DNA of 64,000 bases from Rahnella bruchi (GTDB lineage: Bacteria > Pseudomonadota > Gammaproteobacteria > Enterobacterales > Enterobacteriaceae), in assembly GCF_003614975.1 (NCBI RefSeq), contig NZ_QZWI01000022.1:1-64000 (forward strand), read 5' to 3'. The notes under the pieces are model-generated. The model saw nothing but the letters and a program-made list of their open reading frames with translations, searched no databases and was not told the origin of the DNA. Below are positions 9,701 through 19,124 of this stretch, piece after piece; the stretch's first letter is position 1; each line of letters opens with the position of its first letter. Both the position numbers and the translations under genes were made by a program.

Positions 9701-9834
9701 ACCTTTCCCATAACACCTGGCAGGACGCCGGTCAGGTTACAGCTGGCGGTATTCAATATGAGGTGTATCAGCACACAGCAGCTGATGTTGAATTGCTGGT
9801 TCAGCACGGTTTGGAGCTGCATCAGGTCGTCTAA
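6709..9834 (+). CDS. Ig-repeat surface protein A (Bap-like, eight repeats, shared C-terminal domain)
   Basis: 1041 residues without an N-terminal signal peptide. Eight Ig-like repeats of about 100-115 residues run from about residue 25 to 900. Each has a DD.G...G....G..TDD start, a P.L.G.AE..S.V strand and a G.W.F block, as in BapA/LapF-type adhesins. From about residue 945 comes a domain with LVLSLQDILSEA, LAITGDQGDVVEL, W.DAG and YEVYQH, and the chain ends QHGLELHQVV. This domain is shared with three other proteins in the window. Lack of a signal peptide with a conserved C-terminus suggests type I secretion, which is an inference; no ABC/HlyD/TolC genes are nearby. A good terminator follows, and it lies 399 bases before the next paralogue. 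Confidence 0.82.
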   Translation: MSDTKNNDLTTKSVGIDYSTLVNIDTITDVVGQSTGAVLSGGFTDDLQPTLSGHIPYSEGYQLRVFLNGSVVGYSKVDGDANWSFTPETPLEPGMTCDFQVVLIDAGTNTLYPSTIYTIHTTELNHDTPPHAPVITEVHDDAGMYQGDVAQGGKTDDSQPLISGTADAGSIVTVTALSPAGVMMELGSIVTDSNGHWSYQFEGKQNISLQGEWTFTATASNEAGVSADSAGYSVESVASNGDAFTAPVITSLTDDVGLYQGEVNNGGATDDKKPGLHGTGEPGSIITITMHGPVSHELHNIAQVEVGRDGTWSYQFTGKQALQKGDNIFHVSAKDSVGHEATGSDFVVTLTGSNHDDITPPDAPVITDVYDDVGVQQGPVANGAKTDDSLLLISGTAEAGSTVTISHVYEVTGVEYPDGTVLADASGHWTFQMTGPFQPSFGNRTITATATDAAGNVSVASDSYVVNYVEANREDTTAPDAPVINSFYDGVGHIKGNMTSGKYTDDTTPTLNGHAEANSVVKVYEGSTLVGSATADKNGDWSFTSTGLNEGHHSFTATATDIAGNVSKMSGQIEINIDTHIFAPVITQVVDDQGTTTGPVAQGGKTDDTTLTLHGTAEADSVISLWVRGPQWGKHSLGTVIADHDGNWTINPTLPSSSSGKWSFYATATDPAGNTSLNSSSYVVRLTHSGLDDITAPDVPVLNEVHDNAGVIHTGALINETTPVLNGQAEANSTVKIYDGNSAIGSVTADAKGNWSFTPAPLRDGEHNLTITATDAAGNVSGKTAGFLINVDTENATPVVLGLDDERGTFTGLVEDGGKTDVSQAMLTGTAEPDSIIHVKRQGPQTAITYSVQTDHDGHWQLSQEFSYQGTFTYAVWSADTAGNNSEHTHYTIHRVHYNQDGSSATLSLEHAVLPESLHTTNLEQAHVTTPASLTEAQQQMLEQHSQIDLHNGVQDKLVLSLQDILSEAHSNLFTEDGKQQLAITGDQGDVVELKVEDLSHNTWQDAGQVTAGGIQYEVYQHTAADVELLVQHGLELHQVV

Positions 9835-9857
9835 GTTTTTCGTTTTAGCATAAATCT

Positions 9858-9883
9858 ATCCCTGGCTTCGGCCGGGGATTTTT
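9858..9883 (+). terminator. Terminator after Ig-repeat gene A
   Basis: A nine-pair stem (ATCCCTGGC with GCCGGGGAT, one G-T pair) closes on a TTCG tetraloop and runs into TTTTT. A similar stem is found after the paralogue ending at 53874. Confidence 0.88.
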
Positions 9884-10233
9884 ATTTCTACGCTGCCAAA
9901 ATATTTTCGAAATTAATGCTTGTCCATCATGGATAAATTTATTCATCATTCTGTATTTTTTATTTCCACGCCCTCATTTACATATTTTTTAGTGCCGGCC
10001 TCGTTTGTTTTTAAGTAATCCCTCATAAATACAGAATAACTAAATTCAAAAATTTGAATCGAATAAAAATAATATTAACGGTTTGTTTTTTATAAATAAA
10101 ATTGTGTTTATTTGTCATTCATTTTTTTGAAAATTGCGTTTTTAAAATACAGCATTCCTATCAAAACATTTAGGCGTTATTTTAATAAAAGTGTCCCTGA
10201 CAGGGCTTAATACGTAATGATAAAGGAAAATCA
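9884..10233. other. AT-rich gap between Ig-repeat genes A and B
   Basis: About 350 very AT-rich bases with poly-T and poly-A tracts and no credible gene. The promoter of gene B is expected here; no operator is recognised. Confidence 0.4.
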
Positions 10234-13200
10234 ATGAGTCAATATAAAATTACCACGAATGAAGCTAATCGGTCACCCGAGGTCTTCAATCTGAAAGCGG
10301 TTACTTCTGCCGAAGACATTATTGCTGTTCCTGCAATTGAGACAGGTTATTACCTTATTGAAGATGGTGAAGGTAACCAGCTGACGGAAGGCCTTTCTCT
10401 CAGTCGCCATAATGACGCGCTGCATATTCACATTGATGAATCTTCTGCACCTTCTGCGATTATCCCTGAATATTATCGCTCTCCGGCTCTGCTGACTGTG
10501 CCAGGAAATGGCGCGGTGCTTCAGGCCCTCGATATGGCTCAGGTACAGCCTGACCACGCTCCTGTGGCCCTTTCCCTGCTTGCTGACAGCCCGATTATTC
10601 CCTGGGCACCAGGCATTATTATTCCTGAAGGGGCTACAGACGATAGTATTCCGGACCAGCCTGCTGAAATCAGCAATCATGGCGGTACATCTGACCTGAC
10701 TCCTGAACTGCACGGTACCGCTATTCATGCTGAAGGCTATGTCCTTAACATTTATGCGAATACGACTCTCCTTGGCACCGCTCAGGTGGATAACAATGGG
10801 GAGTGGAGCTTCACGCCGCCAGAAGGCGCGCTGAGCTACGGTTCAAACTATACTTTCCAGGTTTTGTTGCAGGATGCCGCTTCTGGCGTGGTTATGATTG
10901 CAATGCCATTTACGTTGTCTGAAACGGCAGATGGTCATGCCTCTGATGACCTGCCGAATACAGGTGAAGATCACGTTGTAGTTATTGATCATCTTGATGA
11001 TGATTTTGGTATCCACCAGGGTGATGTGGCTAACAATGGCGTAACCGATGACCTGAACACAGTTATCCAAGGTACATTGTTTAACGGCCAGGGCCTTGTT
11101 CTGGAAATTTTTGCTAATACCATGTCGCTGGGTACCGCCAAGGTGGATCTCTCTGGCCACTGGTCCTTTGATCTGTCCGGTCTGGAAGATCATGCGCAAT
11201 ACACCATTCAGGCATTGTTGGTGGACTCTGCCTCAGGCAGCACATTTATTTCCCTGCCATTCGTCTTCACGACCGGTTTTGATGAAAACCCACCTACTAT
11301 CACGACAGTTACAGATGATGTGGGCACGGTTAAGGGTGATCTGGCTGACGGTCAGCCAACAAATGACACCATGCCAACGATCAAAGGTAACGCAGAAGCG
11401 GGTGCTATCGTCAATGTTTACGACGGCTCAACCCTGCTGGGCTCCGCGCTGACAGATGAAAATGGTAACTGGACGTTTACACCAGAAACCCCACTGTCAG
11501 GAGAGGGTACTCATCTTATCTCTGCAACGACAACAGACGGGACCAGTGAAAGTATTCACTCAGGTGATTTTGATCTGAATCTGGATACAGTTATTGAAAA
11601 ACCGGCCATTACTGGTGTTCTGGATACTGTAGGTCTGACACAAGGTAATGTAGAAAATGGTGGTCTTACTGATGACTCTAAGCCATTACTGAGCGGTACC
11701 GCAGAAGCGGGCAGCACTGTATATGTCAAATCAATCGGTCAAAATGGCTTTAAAACAACAATTGGTTCAGTGACGGCTGACGAGAATGGTCACTGGGAAT
11801 TCAAGCCAACATCAAGGCTTCCGGGTGTATACGTTGTAGGACCTCGTGAACTCTACGTGGTTTCCGAAGATGCTGCAGGCAACGCTCGAGGCAGTGACCA
11901 TTACAAAATCACGATCACCAATAGCGATAAGGATGATGTAACTCCGCCAGATGTTGCGACTAACCAGCAGCTTACGGATGATGTTGGTCCGGTAACCGGC
12001 CCTATCGCGAATGGCGACATCACCGATGATACAATGCCAACCTATTCTGGTAATGCCGAGCCTAATGCCGTCGTCATTATTTCAGATAACGGTGCAGTAA
12101 TTGGTTCCACCACTGTTGATGCCAGCGGTCAATGGAGCTTCACCCCAGCCAAGGCTCTGGCAGATGGCGATCACAGCTTCTCTACTGTCGTTAAAGACAG
12201 TAACGGTAATGCAAGCCCAGCGTCAGATCCTATCAACTTTACGATCGATTCTGCGGTGCCGACTGTCACCATTGACAGTGTTGTGGATGATGTCGAACCC
12301 GTGACTGGCAATATCGATAACAGTGGTCACACTAACGATACTCAGCCGACGCTGAATGGTACAGCCAACGCGGACAGTGTTGTTGTTATTTATGACAATG
12401 GCGTCCAGATTGGTTCAGTGATGTCCGATGCAAATGGTGCATGGAGCTTCACGCCAGAAACTGCACTGACTGAAGCAGAGCATGACTTCACTGCCACAGT
12501 AATCAGGCCTGCAAGTGGTGAAAGTGATCCGAGCCCGGTTTGGGTCATTATCGTCGACACTACCGCTCCTGCGCCTATTGATATCACGGCACCTGATAAC
12601 CTGCTGGTAACTGATGACGTGGGTCCTGTGACCGGCCCGGTTGCGCAGAATGGCACCACCGATGACAGCGAGCCAACCTTCTCCGGCAAGAACCAGCCGG
12701 CGGGCGACACCGTCACCGTCTACAGCGACGGCGAAGTGCTCGGCTCAGCACTGGTTGACGCAGACGGCAACTGGTCGTTCACGCCTGACACGGCCATGGC
12801 TGACGGTCAGCACGACATCACCCTGATCCTGACAGACGCCGCGGGGAAAACCAGCGCACCGTCGGCGGGCTTTGACTTCACCATCGACACAGCGACGCCT
12901 CCGCCAATCGACATCACCGCGCCGGACAACCTGCTGGTGACCGATGACGTGGGTCCTGTGATGGGTCCGGTTGCCCAGAACGGCACCACCGATGACAACG
13001 AGCCAACCTTCTCCGGCAAGAACCAGCCGGCGGGCGACACCGTCACCGTCTACAGCGACGGCGAAGTGCTCGGCTCAGCCCTGGTTGACGCAGACGGCAA
13101 CTGGTCGTTCACGCCTGACACGGCCATGGCTGACGGTCAGCACGACATCACCCTGATCCTGACCAACGCCGCGGGCAATTCCAGCGCACCTTCTGCTGGC

Positions 13201-14763
13201 TTTGACTTCACCATCGACACAGCGACGCCTCCGCCAATCGACATCACCGTGCCGGACAACCTGCTGGTGACCGATGACGTGGGTCCTGTGATGGGTCCGG
13301 TTGCGCAGAACGGCACCACCGATGACAACGAGCCAACCTTCTCCGGCAAGAACCAGCCGGCGGGCGACACCGTCACCGTCTACAGCGACGGCGCGGTGCT
13401 GGGCTCAGCGCTGGTCGACGCGGACGGCAACTGGTCGTTCACGCCAACCGAGGCCATGGCTGACGGTCTGCACGACATCACCCTGACCCTGACCAACGTC
13501 GCGGGCAACACCAGCGCGCAGTCTGCTGGCTTTGACTTCACCATTGCGGCGGATGTACCTGATGCAGCCACTGCCATTGATGTTATCGATGACGAAGGCG
13601 ATCAGCAGGGCAAAGTTGTACCTGGTGGTGCAACGGATGACACCACGCCGACCATCGAAGGCGATGCAACTCCAGGCGATATCGTTATTGTCCGTGATAA
13701 CGGCGACGTTATCGGCTCCACTACAGTGGATCCTGATGGTCACTGGAACTTCACGCCGGACGTGCCACTGGATAACGGTGCACATTCCATCGATACCGTG
13801 GTGGTAAATCCGGATACAGGTGCGACCAGTGAACCAAGTGATCCAATTGATTTCGCTGTAGTTTCCACCGGCAGTGATAACTTCGAGGGGATCGAGCTTG
13901 GTCACGATGCAGATGGTAATAGCTATGTTACCAGTGCGCTGGAAACGGGTGTTGCCCGTACGCTGGACTCCGGAATGACGATCACTGTCCTCAAGGAAGG
14001 CAGCACCAGCGCGTCTTCTGAGAATGAGATCGGGACGAAGGGTACTTTTCTGTTTGCCCCGAAAAGTTTCGGCAATGTTGACATGGAACTGGCAGCCAAC
14101 TCAGAAACCCGTTTCGACTTTAACGGCGAAACGAATGCTGTCAGCTTTGATACAGCAGCAGTCCTCGGTTCTGGTGGCGCTGCGCATTACTTTGATGCTG
14201 ATGGTAAAGAGCTGGGTAGCGTGGATATCCTGGTCCTTGGTAAAACCGGCGTGGGCAATATTTCGTTTGAAGCACCGGAAGGAACGTTTATCTCCTACAT
14301 GACGATCGATGTGGGTCCTGAAAACGGCGGCGGTACTATCCGTCTGGATAACTTCTCATGGGGTGAAACACAAGTTGCACCGGCTACGGAAAATGTGGCT
14401 GCGCAAGCTGTCCATCCGGACGTGGCGTTGATGGCTATGGCCACAGCAGCACATCCGGCACAAGCGGATACGCATCACGCTACGGCGAACACACATGATG
14501 CAGCGCAGGGTCATCTGACTCTGTCGCTGGATGATGTGATTAGTCAGGGTGCGAACAGCGTACTGATTGATGACGGCAAAACGCAGTTTGCGATAACGGG
14601 TGAAGCAGGCGAACACGTTGATCTGACCGGCGTGTCAGACAGCAGCCTGGCGCACACCGGTGACGTAACCAGCGCTGGCGTGACGTACGATGTGTACTCA
14701 GTGCAAGGCAGCAACGCAGAGTTGCTGGTACAGCATGGTCTGGAACTTCACACTATGTCATAA
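10234..14763 (+). CDS. Ig-repeat surface protein B (Bap-like, ten repeats, lectin-like domain)
   Basis: 1509 residues; AAAGGA lies six bases before the ATG and no signal peptide is present. Residues 1-100 form a distinct beta-rich N-terminal domain with YYLIEDGEGNQLTEG and LSRHNDALHIHID. Ten Ig-like repeats follow to about residue 1210; repeats 7-9 are near-identical at DNA level and more GC-rich. Residues about 1210-1380 form a different, probably jelly-roll domain ending LDNFSWG. The C-terminal 90 residues are the shared domain (LTLSLDDVISQ, FAITGEAGEHVDL, YDVYS) ending QHGLELHTMS. I read it as a large secreted adhesin, probably of the type I route. Its own terminator follows, so A and B appear to be separate transcripts. 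Confidence 0.82.
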   Translation: MSQYKITTNEANRSPEVFNLKAVTSAEDIIAVPAIETGYYLIEDGEGNQLTEGLSLSRHNDALHIHIDESSAPSAIIPEYYRSPALLTVPGNGAVLQALDMAQVQPDHAPVALSLLADSPIIPWAPGIIIPEGATDDSIPDQPAEISNHGGTSDLTPELHGTAIHAEGYVLNIYANTTLLGTAQVDNNGEWSFTPPEGALSYGSNYTFQVLLQDAASGVVMIAMPFTLSETADGHASDDLPNTGEDHVVVIDHLDDDFGIHQGDVANNGVTDDLNTVIQGTLFNGQGLVLEIFANTMSLGTAKVDLSGHWSFDLSGLEDHAQYTIQALLVDSASGSTFISLPFVFTTGFDENPPTITTVTDDVGTVKGDLADGQPTNDTMPTIKGNAEAGAIVNVYDGSTLLGSALTDENGNWTFTPETPLSGEGTHLISATTTDGTSESIHSGDFDLNLDTVIEKPAITGVLDTVGLTQGNVENGGLTDDSKPLLSGTAEAGSTVYVKSIGQNGFKTTIGSVTADENGHWEFKPTSRLPGVYVVGPRELYVVSEDAAGNARGSDHYKITITNSDKDDVTPPDVATNQQLTDDVGPVTGPIANGDITDDTMPTYSGNAEPNAVVIISDNGAVIGSTTVDASGQWSFTPAKALADGDHSFSTVVKDSNGNASPASDPINFTIDSAVPTVTIDSVVDDVEPVTGNIDNSGHTNDTQPTLNGTANADSVVVIYDNGVQIGSVMSDANGAWSFTPETALTEAEHDFTATVIRPASGESDPSPVWVIIVDTTAPAPIDITAPDNLLVTDDVGPVTGPVAQNGTTDDSEPTFSGKNQPAGDTVTVYSDGEVLGSALVDADGNWSFTPDTAMADGQHDITLILTDAAGKTSAPSAGFDFTIDTATPPPIDITAPDNLLVTDDVGPVMGPVAQNGTTDDNEPTFSGKNQPAGDTVTVYSDGEVLGSALVDADGNWSFTPDTAMADGQHDITLILTNAAGNSSAPSAGFDFTIDTATPPPIDITVPDNLLVTDDVGPVMGPVAQNGTTDDNEPTFSGKNQPAGDTVTVYSDGAVLGSALVDADGNWSFTPTEAMADGLHDITLTLTNVAGNTSAQSAGFDFTIAADVPDAATAIDVIDDEGDQQGKVVPGGATDDTTPTIEGDATPGDIVIVRDNGDVIGSTTVDPDGHWNFTPDVPLDNGAHSIDTVVVNPDTGATSEPSDPIDFAVVSTGSDNFEGIELGHDADGNSYVTSALETGVARTLDSGMTITVLKEGSTSASSENEIGTKGTFLFAPKSFGNVDMELAANSETRFDFNGETNAVSFDTAAVLGSGGAAHYFDADGKELGSVDILVLGKTGVGNISFEAPEGTFISYMTIDVGPENGGGTIRLDNFSWGETQVAPATENVAAQAVHPDVALMAMATAAHPAQADTHHATANTHDAAQGHLTLSLDDVISQGANSVLIDDGKTQFAITGEAGEHVDLTGVSDSSLAHTGDVTSAGVTYDVYSVQGSNAELLVQHGLELHTMS
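12574..13548 (+). repeat. Three near-identical 330-bp tandem repeats in Ig-repeat gene B
   Basis: Units start at 12574, 12904 and 13234, each coding for one 110-residue Ig domain opening with an IDIT...DNLLVTDDVGPV segment. Long stretches are identical across copies, for example around the GKNQPAGDTVTVYSDG coding segment. The copies look clearly richer in G and C than flanking repeats, suggesting recent amplification or import of a domain cassette. Confidence 0.9.
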
Positions 14764-14793
14764 CCCCTGACTGAGGGTATCAGCCAAAAGTAC

Positions 14794-14824
14794 AATGCCG
14801 GCCACTGATGTGGCCGGCATTTTT
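14794..14824 (+). terminator. Terminator after Ig-repeat gene B
   Basis: AATGCCGGCCA (14794-14804) pairs perfectly with 14811-14821 across a 6-base loop and runs into TTTT. Confidence 0.88.
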
Positions 14825-14954
14825 ATGTACGAAGGAGTATCAACAGAGGACAAGGTATGAAATTAAAGGAAAAGGTGTTGGAGACAAACAGAAGGTGTGA
14901 ACAGGAGAAAATTGAGCAGGTGGTAAGGTTTAGGGGGGGCCACCTGCCCTGATC

Positions 14955-16403
14955 TTAAGTCAGATCAACATCTTTATGGCCAAAGAACCACGTAAGAATA
15001 AAACCACACAGATAGGAAATCAGAACACCCGCGGCATACACGGCCATACCCGCATAAATACCCTGGTTCGACGTCATGAGGGGTAAAGAAACCAGTCCTG
15101 AAGGCCCGAAAACGGTGTTCAGACCGACTGGCAAACCCAGCCAGGCAACCAGCCCAATAAAGAAACCCCCACAGGCGCCGCCGAGGCAGGCAGTAACGAA
15201 GGGTTTCACGCGCGGTAAGGTCACGGCATAAATTAACGGCTCACCCACGCCCAGCAGGCCTGGAATAATGGCGCCTTTAACTTGATTGCGGAGCACCGAG
15301 TTTTTTGGCGAACGGAAATAAAGTGCCAGCGCCGCACCCACTTGTCCTCCTCCTGCCATTGCCAGAATCGGAAAGAGAGAATTAAAGCCCTGAACATCCA
15401 TCAGTGCGAAGTAGACCGGAATAAAGCCCTGATGCACGCCGAACACAACCGCTATCAGGAACAGCCCTGCCAGAACAGCACAGCCAAACGGATTACCATT
15501 CAGGTGCAAGAACAACCAGGACATACCGTTAAACATCTCGCCGCCAAAAGGCATAATGACGGTAAATGTCAGCGCGCCGGTTATCAGAAGCGTCAGCAGC
15601 GAGGTGAGGATCATATCCAGATTGTCAGGAATGATTTTGCGGATCTGCCGTTCAATCCATGCACCCAGAATTGAGGCAATCAGTACACCGATGATGTTTC
15701 CTCGCGGGTCGATGGCCATGCCAAAGAAATGATCGATACCAGAGAAATAACCCGTGGTTGCTGCCGGGTTGTAACCCAACAGGAACAATGAGGCGATAAT
15801 CGCCCCGTTTACGCCAGAGCCGCCGAAGGCTTTCTGAGCGTTGTACCCGATAAGAACCGGCAGGAAGGTAAATAACCCTTTGCCGAAAATTTTCATGTAT
15901 CCGACGATTTGTACCAGCGTGGCATTCTTTTCAGCCACACCACTGAGCAGACTCTGTTCAATTAACGTCGCGAAACCCAGTAACATCCCCGCAGCGATGA
16001 ACCCCGGGATCAGTGGCGTAAATATCGTGGCAAACTTAGCGAGGAACTGATGAACCGGGCTGGTTTGTTTTGCCTTCAGCTTCTGTTTCGTCTCAGATGC
16101 AACGTCGCTGATACTGGTTTGTCCGGCAGCGGGTGAAGCACTTTCACCGTTAGCCAGCATGGTGTTCATCATCTCGGCCGCTGTTTGTGCTTTTCCAGGC
16201 CCAAGAATGATTTGTAGCTGGTCTTCCGTAGTGATAACGCCCAATACGCCGGGCAGCACCTTGAGTTTGCTCTCTTCGACGAGCTGCTCATTTTCGAGTG
16301 ACAGGCGCAGGCGGGTCATACAGTGACCGCAGTTTCTGATGTTATTTTTACCGCCGACCCGTTGCAGAATAGTGGCAATCAATTGCTCGTTAATCTTCGC
16401 CAT
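14955..16403 (-). CDS. murP: PTS N-acetylmuramic acid transporter, EIIBC component MurP
   Basis: 482 residues. The N-terminal EIIB domain carries the phosphorylatable Cys in [11 protein letters not shown] (Cys28 is the likely site). A linker rich in Ala, Ser and Gln follows near residues 85-110. Then comes the EIIC domain with about ten membrane segments and the substrate-site motif [14 protein letters not shown]. There is no EIIA domain, so it depends on the glucose EIIA protein, as MurP of E. coli does. It imports N-acetylmuramic acid as the 6-phosphate. Its start is two bases beyond the murQ stop, so the two are one operon. Downstream genes converge and no minus-strand terminator is evident. 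Confidence 0.92.
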   Translation of the reverse strand: MAKINEQLIATILQRVGGKNNIRNCGHCMTRLRLSLENEQLVEESKLKVLPGVLGVITTEDQLQIILGPGKAQTAAEMMNTMLANGESASPAAGQTSISDVASETKQKLKAKQTSPVHQFLAKFATIFTPLIPGFIAAGMLLGFATLIEQSLLSGVAEKNATLVQIVGYMKIFGKGLFTFLPVLIGYNAQKAFGGSGVNGAIIASLFLLGYNPAATTGYFSGIDHFFGMAIDPRGNIIGVLIASILGAWIERQIRKIIPDNLDMILTSLLTLLITGALTFTVIMPFGGEMFNGMSWLFLHLNGNPFGCAVLAGLFLIAVVFGVHQGFIPVYFALMDVQGFNSLFPILAMAGGGQVGAALALYFRSPKNSVLRNQVKGAIIPGLLGVGEPLIYAVTLPRVKPFVTACLGGACGGFFIGLVAWLGLPVGLNTVFGPSGLVSLPLMTSNQGIYAGMAVYAAGVLISYLCGFILTWFFGHKDVDLT

Positions 16404-16405
16404 GA

Positions 16406-17332
16406 CTAAATATCCTTGTTGGCGAGTGCACGGCGAATAAATCCCCCGGCCTCATTTAAAAGCTCGCTGGCCTGCTGCTCATTCAGGTTTGCCAGAACCA
16501 TCACGATGGCGGTTTTGCAATTCCTCTGACAGGCTTCGAGCGCCCGAGCAGCGATAGCCGGATCGCAATCCGTGGCCTGCATGACAATGTTAATCTGCCG
16601 CTGAACCAGTTTCTGGTTAGTCGCTTCAACGTCCACCATCAGGTTGCCAAACACTTTACCGCTGCGGATCATCGCACCCGTCGTCAGCATGTTAAGCACC
16701 AGTTTTTGCGCAGTACCTGCTTTCATACGTGAAGATCCTGTCACCACTTCTGCGCCCACCACCGGCATGATTGCGATATCTGCAATTTGCGTGATGTGAC
16801 TGCCCTGGTTACAGGTCAATGCCACTGTGGTGGCGTGTAAACTGTTTGCATAGTTAAGTGCGGCGACAACGTAAGGGGTACGGCCACTGGCGGCAATACC
16901 GACCAGCACATCATCCGCACAAAACTGAATGTTCTTCAGGTCTTCAACGCCAAGTGTCAGGCTATCTTCCGCATTTTCGACCGCTTGCAGAATAGCCTCA
17001 TGGCCACCGGCAATCAGTGCGACAACCTGCTCGCGCGGCGTGCCATACGTTGGTGGGCACTCACTGGCATCCAGGATCCCTAATCGGCCAGATGTGCCGG
17101 CACCACAATAGATCAAACGCCCACCTTTCTGAAAAGCAGCAACAATGGCATCTACGGCCAGAGTGATAGCAGGGATCACCTTCTCAACCGCTAAAGCCAC
17201 TTTCTGATCTTCGGAATTAATGACTCTGAGCATCTGTTCGGTAGAAAGAATGTCTATATTTTCGCTTAAAGTGTTACGACCTTCGGTGGTCAGGACAGAT
17301 AAATCGATTTCCATCATTGTCTCGCTTTTCAT
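16406..17332 (-). CDS. murQ: N-acetylmuramic acid 6-phosphate etherase MurQ
   Basis: 308 residues as called; a start at 17317 or 17314 (MMEID) is also possible and would give a length nearer the usual 298. It splits the lactyl ether of MurNAc-6-phosphate to give GlcNAc-6-phosphate and lactate in the cytoplasm. The SIS fold is clear: [28 protein letters not shown] around residues 70-97 holds the sugar-phosphate loop and a catalytic Glu. [15 protein letters not shown] and [20 protein letters not shown] are further family hallmarks. It lies between the CsgI-like gene (18-base gap holding a 14-bp palindrome at 17335-17348) and murP. Confidence 0.95.
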   Translation of the reverse strand: MKSETMMEIDLSVLTTEGRNTLSENIDILSTEQMLRVINSEDQKVALAVEKVIPAITLAVDAIVAAFQKGGRLIYCGAGTSGRLGILDASECPPTYGTPREQVVALIAGGHEAILQAVENAEDSLTLGVEDLKNIQFCADDVLVGIAASGRTPYVVAALNYANSLHATTVALTCNQGSHITQIADIAIMPVVGAEVVTGSSRMKAGTAQKLVLNMLTTGAMIRSGKVFGNLMVDVEATNQKLVQRQINIVMQATDCDPAIAARALEACQRNCKTAIVMVLANLNEQQASELLNEAGGFIRRALANKDI

Positions 17333-17350
17333 ACTTGCCAGCTGGCAACG

Positions 17351-17938
17351 TTAAAGTTCCAGCGCCCAGCGCAAAAAGGCTTTGCGTTGTGTTGCGCTTA
17401 ATTTCAAAAATTCGCTTTGTGTCTGATGTAAAGATCCCGGCTGTGCTTTCTGCGCACTAGCACTGGGGTCCGCCATAGTGGAAGACGTCAGGGAAGATGG
17501 CGGCAGATACTCACTGTAATCCGTCATTAAAGATTCCTGTGAAACAACGACCGGCTTGCTGCTCATCGCAATAACGGAGCCCGTGCTGCTGCTCAGTGAA
17601 AAATGAGGATTTTTCGCCGCTTTTCGCGTGTCGTTTTCAGTGCGTGGCGTCTGCGTGGAGAGCGTTAACTCACCGGATGCCGGAGGGGTAAACGTCAACA
17701 GAAACGCATCTGAAGTGACGCGCCCCTGACTTTCGTTTGCCGAGCCAGGGTCTGTCGGAGCATCAAAACGCACAATCATTGCCTGCTCTCCTGAACCCAG
17801 AGTGACTGACTTATCCAGAGGCCTGAGCTTTGCATTGCGCACTGCCAGAACGTTGACGTTGTCACCCACATTAAGCGTGGCGGCCACGCTGAAGCCGGAC
17901 ACCGAAAGTAGCAGAAGAGTTAATAACGTTTTGTACAT
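17351..17938 (-). CDS. CsgI/YccT-like (DUF2057) periplasmic protein
   Basis: 195 residues. A signal peptide ends SGFSVAA, followed by TLNVGDNVNVLAVRNAK. This start, the GEQAMIVRFDAP segment, the long S/T-rich middle and a C-terminal helix of the LSATQRKAFLRWAL type match DUF2057. The E. coli member, YccT or CsgI, is a periplasmic inhibitor of curli assembly. Here the gene sits inside the mur operon between the porin and murQ, which is not where the core gene lies, so it is probably a paralogue. A job in cell-wall sugar uptake is possible but unproven. Confidence 0.78.
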   Translation of the reverse strand: MYKTLLTLLLLSVSGFSVAATLNVGDNVNVLAVRNAKLRPLDKSVTLGSGEQAMIVRFDAPTDPGSANESQGRVTSDAFLLTFTPPASGELTLSTQTPRTENDTRKAAKNPHFSLSSSTGSVIAMSSKPVVVSQESLMTDYSEYLPPSSLTSSTMADPSASAQKAQPGSLHQTQSEFLKLSATQRKAFLRWALEL

Positions 17939-17989
17939 CTGACGCTCCTTTTAATGCCAGGGAGAGGTTCTGCCCTGGCTTATTCACAT

Positions 17990-19075
17990 TTAGAATTCGT
18001 AACGCAGGCCGGTGTGGTAGAAGCTTTCAGACGCTGAGCTTCCGCCAAACGATACGCTTCGGCCTGTCATGCGGTTGGTACCGTTCTGCCCGTTACGGAA
18101 GATATAAGCCGCATACAGAGAACTGTGAGATGTGAGCTTGTATTGGGCTTCGAACGTGGTGTCGCGTAACTGCAATTCATCCCCGCCTTCATTATCAAGG
18201 TGACGATAGCCAGCGCGTACCGCCCAGTCGCTGTTGATGTTGTAAACGGCAGTGAACTCGACGTCTTTATCTTTGCTGTCGGCAAGGCCGTTGGTGTAAG
18301 TCACCGTATCCTGAGAATAAAGCAGACCAAGCATCAGATCGTTGAGGTAGTAACGGGTACCGACGCCGCCATAGGTAAAGGTATCTGCCCCATCGGTACG
18401 GCTGTCAGCGCTTTGATTCGCGCGGGTTTTCTGGAAGGCAATAACAGGTGCCAGTTTACCGGCAGCCCCCATATCCAGCGTATAACGCAGAGCTGAGTTA
18501 TAGCCATAATCCAGATCGGAAGTGTTGTTGCCGATGATGTATGCCGTGGAAAAATCGAAATTACCGAAAGTGTTCTGATACTGAACGGTACCATCCTGAC
18601 GGAAGACCTGGACTGCCGTCGGGTCGATATGTCGCGCCTGACGGCCCGTGGAAACGTCGGAGCTGGCAAATACATCCCCAATGTCGGTGAACATAATCAG
18701 TCCGGAAGACACACGACCACCCGTTATCTTCCCGTATTCCGACATATCCAGACCTGCCCAGACATAACGAGCGGTCAGACTGTCATTTTCGCCTTCCACG
18801 TTATTGGCGTATTCGGCCGAGTTGACCTGGTATTGCGCTAAACCAATCACTGAAACGGTATCATTAACGTACTGACGACCGCTTACGCCCAGACGCCCGT
18901 CGAAATCTCCCTGCGTGTCACCGGTTTTCTTATCGGAGATGTTAAAGCCCAGTCGCCCATACAAATCAACGGTAGAACCATCTTTAGCCTTATATATTTC
19001 AGCAGCTTGCGTAGAGAAAGTCGTCATCATAACGAGAAGAGAAAGGGCGCAAATTCTTGTGTTCATTATCATCAT
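17990..19075 (-). CDS. Trimeric general porin (OmpC/OmpF family), mur-linked
   Basis: 361 residues. A signal peptide ends STQAAEIYK, giving the usual porin N-terminus AEIYKAKDGSTVDLYGRLGF. The PEFGG-like loop-3 region is diverged (KITGGRVSSGLIMFTDIGDVF). The chain ends YHTGLRYEF with the C-terminal Phe needed for outer-membrane insertion. Length and strand alternation fit a 16-stranded barrel. Several ATG codons overlap at the start (MMIMN), so the exact start is uncertain. It is the first gene of a four-gene unit with the CsgI-like protein, murQ and murP and diverges from murR. A dedicated entry route for muropeptide sugars is the natural inference. Confidence 0.9.
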   Translation of the reverse strand: MMIMNTRICALSLLVMMTTFSTQAAEIYKAKDGSTVDLYGRLGFNISDKKTGDTQGDFDGRLGVSGRQYVNDTVSVIGLAQYQVNSAEYANNVEGENDSLTARYVWAGLDMSEYGKITGGRVSSGLIMFTDIGDVFASSDVSTGRQARHIDPTAVQVFRQDGTVQYQNTFGNFDFSTAYIIGNNTSDLDYGYNSALRYTLDMGAAGKLAPVIAFQKTRANQSADSRTDGADTFTYGGVGTRYYLNDLMLGLLYSQDTVTYTNGLADSKDKDVEFTAVYNINSDWAVRAGYRHLDNEGGDELQLRDTTFEAQYKLTSHSSLYAAYIFRNGQNGTNRMTGRSVSFGGSSASESFYHTGLRYEF

Positions 19076-19124
19076 TCCATTAGCGAATTAATTATTTGTA
19101 CTTGTCGGTCTGGTGCCGCGGTGG

